Assembly: GCF_004101245.1 (NCBI RefSeq)
Contig: NZ_SCIN01000003.1
Coordinates: 806,001-870,000 of the forward strand
DNA from: Sphingomonas sp. UV9
GTDB taxonomy: Bacteria; Pseudomonadota; Alphaproteobacteria; Sphingomonadales; Sphingomonadaceae
DNA length: 64,000 bases
Reading direction: 5' to 3'
The stretch's first letter is position 1. Every line of letters begins with the position of its first letter. Shown in pieces: positions 63,018-64,000 of this stretch. Below the pieces are notes generated by a model. It made no database searches and was not told the origin of the DNA. It was given only the letters and a program-made list of their open reading frames with translations. A program made the position numbers and the translations under genes.

Positions 63018-64000
63018 CTATTCCGTCAGCCCGTGCAGCAACAGCAGCACGATAAACGCCAGCAGGACGGTGAACGCGAAGTTCAGCAACGCGACCGTCC
63101 GCCACCCGGCCGACCGCTTCCGCAACGCATAGGCACCGCGAAGCTGCGCGAACAAATGGACGGGCGGCACGAGCAACGCGGCCATCACGATCCAGCCGCT
63201 CGGCAGGCCGACGATCGCGCCCAGCATCAGGACGATCGCGAGCAGCATCATGAACGCGATCGAGTAGGTCACGAAGATCGCGTGATCGTAGAGATGATGC
63301 CTGCGCCGACCCAGGAACAGCAGCGCGATAAACGGGACCGACAGCGGGATCAGGCCCCAGCTATATTTATACGCGCTGGTCTGCAGCTTGTAGATCATCA
63401 GGCCGGGGTTCGCATTGGCCTTGGCGATACCGTGATCGAGCTTGGGCCAGCCTGTCTTCAGATCGGTGAAGGTGAAGTCGTCCTTGTCCCGCGCTTCCTG
63501 CCCGGCGGCGGTATTCAGTGCGCTGATGGTCCCGCGCAGGACGAGTATCTGCGTATCCAGGTCGCCGTTCGGTTTGCCATCGCGCACCGCGGCCGCCCGT
63601 TCGCGTTCGGCGTTAGCCAGCTGAACGCGTGCCTTCTGGATCTCCCGCGAAAACGCGGCCTGTTGCTGTGCGGTCGTCGGCTTGGCGATCGTCTCGGTCA
63701 GTTCGCCGCCAAGCGTCCCGATCGTCGCGAACATCAGGAAGACGGTGAACAGGAACAGCGCGAGCGGTGACACGAACCGGACGCGTTCGCCCGCGACATA
63801 GCGTCGCGTCAGCGTGCCGGGATGCAGGATCAACAGCGGCAGTGTCCGCCAGATCTTGCCCTCGAAATGGAAGACGCCGTGCGCGATCTCATGCCCGATC
63901 GCGCCGAGCGACCGGTGCACATGCCCCGACTGTCCGCAGGCGTGACAATGCGCGCCGATCAGCCGAGTCCCGCAGTTCAGGCACAGCCCATCGTGCGCCG
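63018..64000 (-). CDS. DUF3667 membrane protein (5' end outside window)
   Basis: At least 327 codons, open to the right edge. The first readable part is a zinc-ribbon, CLNCG...CHACGQ, followed by GHEIAHGVFHFEGKIWRTLPLL (key HGVFHFEGKIWRT) and HPGTLTRRYVAGERVRFVSPL, which define DUF3667. The rest has about five helices and a coiled-coil insertion (about 100-150 after the ribbon; REIQKARVQLANAERERAA) in the periplasm. Function unknown. It is convergent with the secreted protein gene. Confidence 0.85.
   Translation of the reverse strand, partial: AHDGLCLNCGTRLIGAHCHACGQSGHVHRSLGAIGHEIAHGVFHFEGKIWRTLPLLILHPGTLTRRYVAGERVRFVSPLALFLFTVFLMFATIGTLGGELTETIAKPTTAQQQAAFSREIQKARVQLANAERERAAAVRDGKPNGDLDTQILVLRGTISALNTAAGQEARDKDDFTFTDLKTGWPKLDHGIAKANANPGLMIYKLQTSAYKYSWGLIPLSVPFIALLFLGRRRHHLYDHAIFVTYSIAFMMLLAIVLMLGAIVGLPSGWIVMAALLVPPVHLFAQLRGAYALRKRSAGWRTVALLNFAFTVLLAFIVLLLLHGLTE

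Overview
The window reads as a chromosomal segment of a GC-rich alphaproteobacterium of the Sphingomonadaceae (Sphingomonas-like). Reasons: the genes resemble sphingomonad orthologues throughout; it carries GapR/DUF2312, DUF1244, a fused ABC permease/M1 peptidase, an RcnB-type protein and a rodZ/cpoB/tilS/ftsH order typical of alphaproteobacteria; and intergenic spaces are filled with GC-rich palindromic repeats common in that group. I see no phage, plasmid, transposase or CRISPR array. Coding density is high, with many 1-8 nt gene overlaps. Identification rests on motif and family recognition only; no database search was run.

Layout. 0-6.3 kb: a NIPSNAP protein (cut by the edge), a class A beta-lactamase-like protein lacking the usual omega-loop Glu, and a two-gene ABC exporter whose permease is fused to an M1 aminopeptidase. 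6.3-8.6 kb: a patch of decayed genes (two SDR remnants, a deacetylase remnant, a truncated DUF305 gene) joined by deletions. 8.6-16.1 kb: a LysR/TDT exporter pair, tRNA-Glu, recJ, a prolyl 4-hydroxylase-like dioxygenase, an RcnB protein and an orphan [2Fe-2S] subunit. 16.2-20 kb: a FucP-type sugar transporter and a glutaryl-CoA dehydrogenase/CoA-transferase pair. 20-21.3 kb: a divergent regulatory switch made of a 58-aa DNA-binding-like protein plus an unknown 108-aa protein on one side and an S24 (LexA/CI-like) repressor on the other, with an SOS-type box and palindromic operators between them.

22.8-30.3 kb holds the complete phosphate system on the minus strand: phoR, pstS, pstC, pstA, pstB, phoU, phoB, with a three-unit PHO box just before pstS. 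30-42 kb carries mixed housekeeping and membrane genes: SDR, trmB, FNT channel, PAP2 phosphatase, AI-2E permease, metK with a long perfect dyad in its leader, lnt, VOC protein, PHA-granule regulator-like protein, and a cstA-yjiX-heme oxygenase operon. 42-49 kb: a diguanylate cyclase with a small overlapping partner, pyk, DUF1244, gapR, DUF1294, an NTF2-like protein, a HerA-like ATPase and DUF1003.

49-64 kb: the yebC-ruvC-ruvA-ruvB recombination cluster, interrupted by an AraC regulator and by a reverse-oriented 2-hydroxyacid dehydrogenase; ptsP (EI-Ntr), rodZ, cpoB, tilS and ftsH all on the plus strand; a small secreted protein; and a DUF3667 membrane protein running off the right edge.

At least eight types of long inverted repeat sit in the gaps, mostly after genes, and several supply start codons, Shine-Dalgarno sequence or C-terminal codons to neighbouring genes. 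The items I would look at first are the SOS-linked switch at 20.0-21.3 kb, the decayed cluster at 6.6-8.5 kb, the metK dyad, and the repeats that have become parts of genes.
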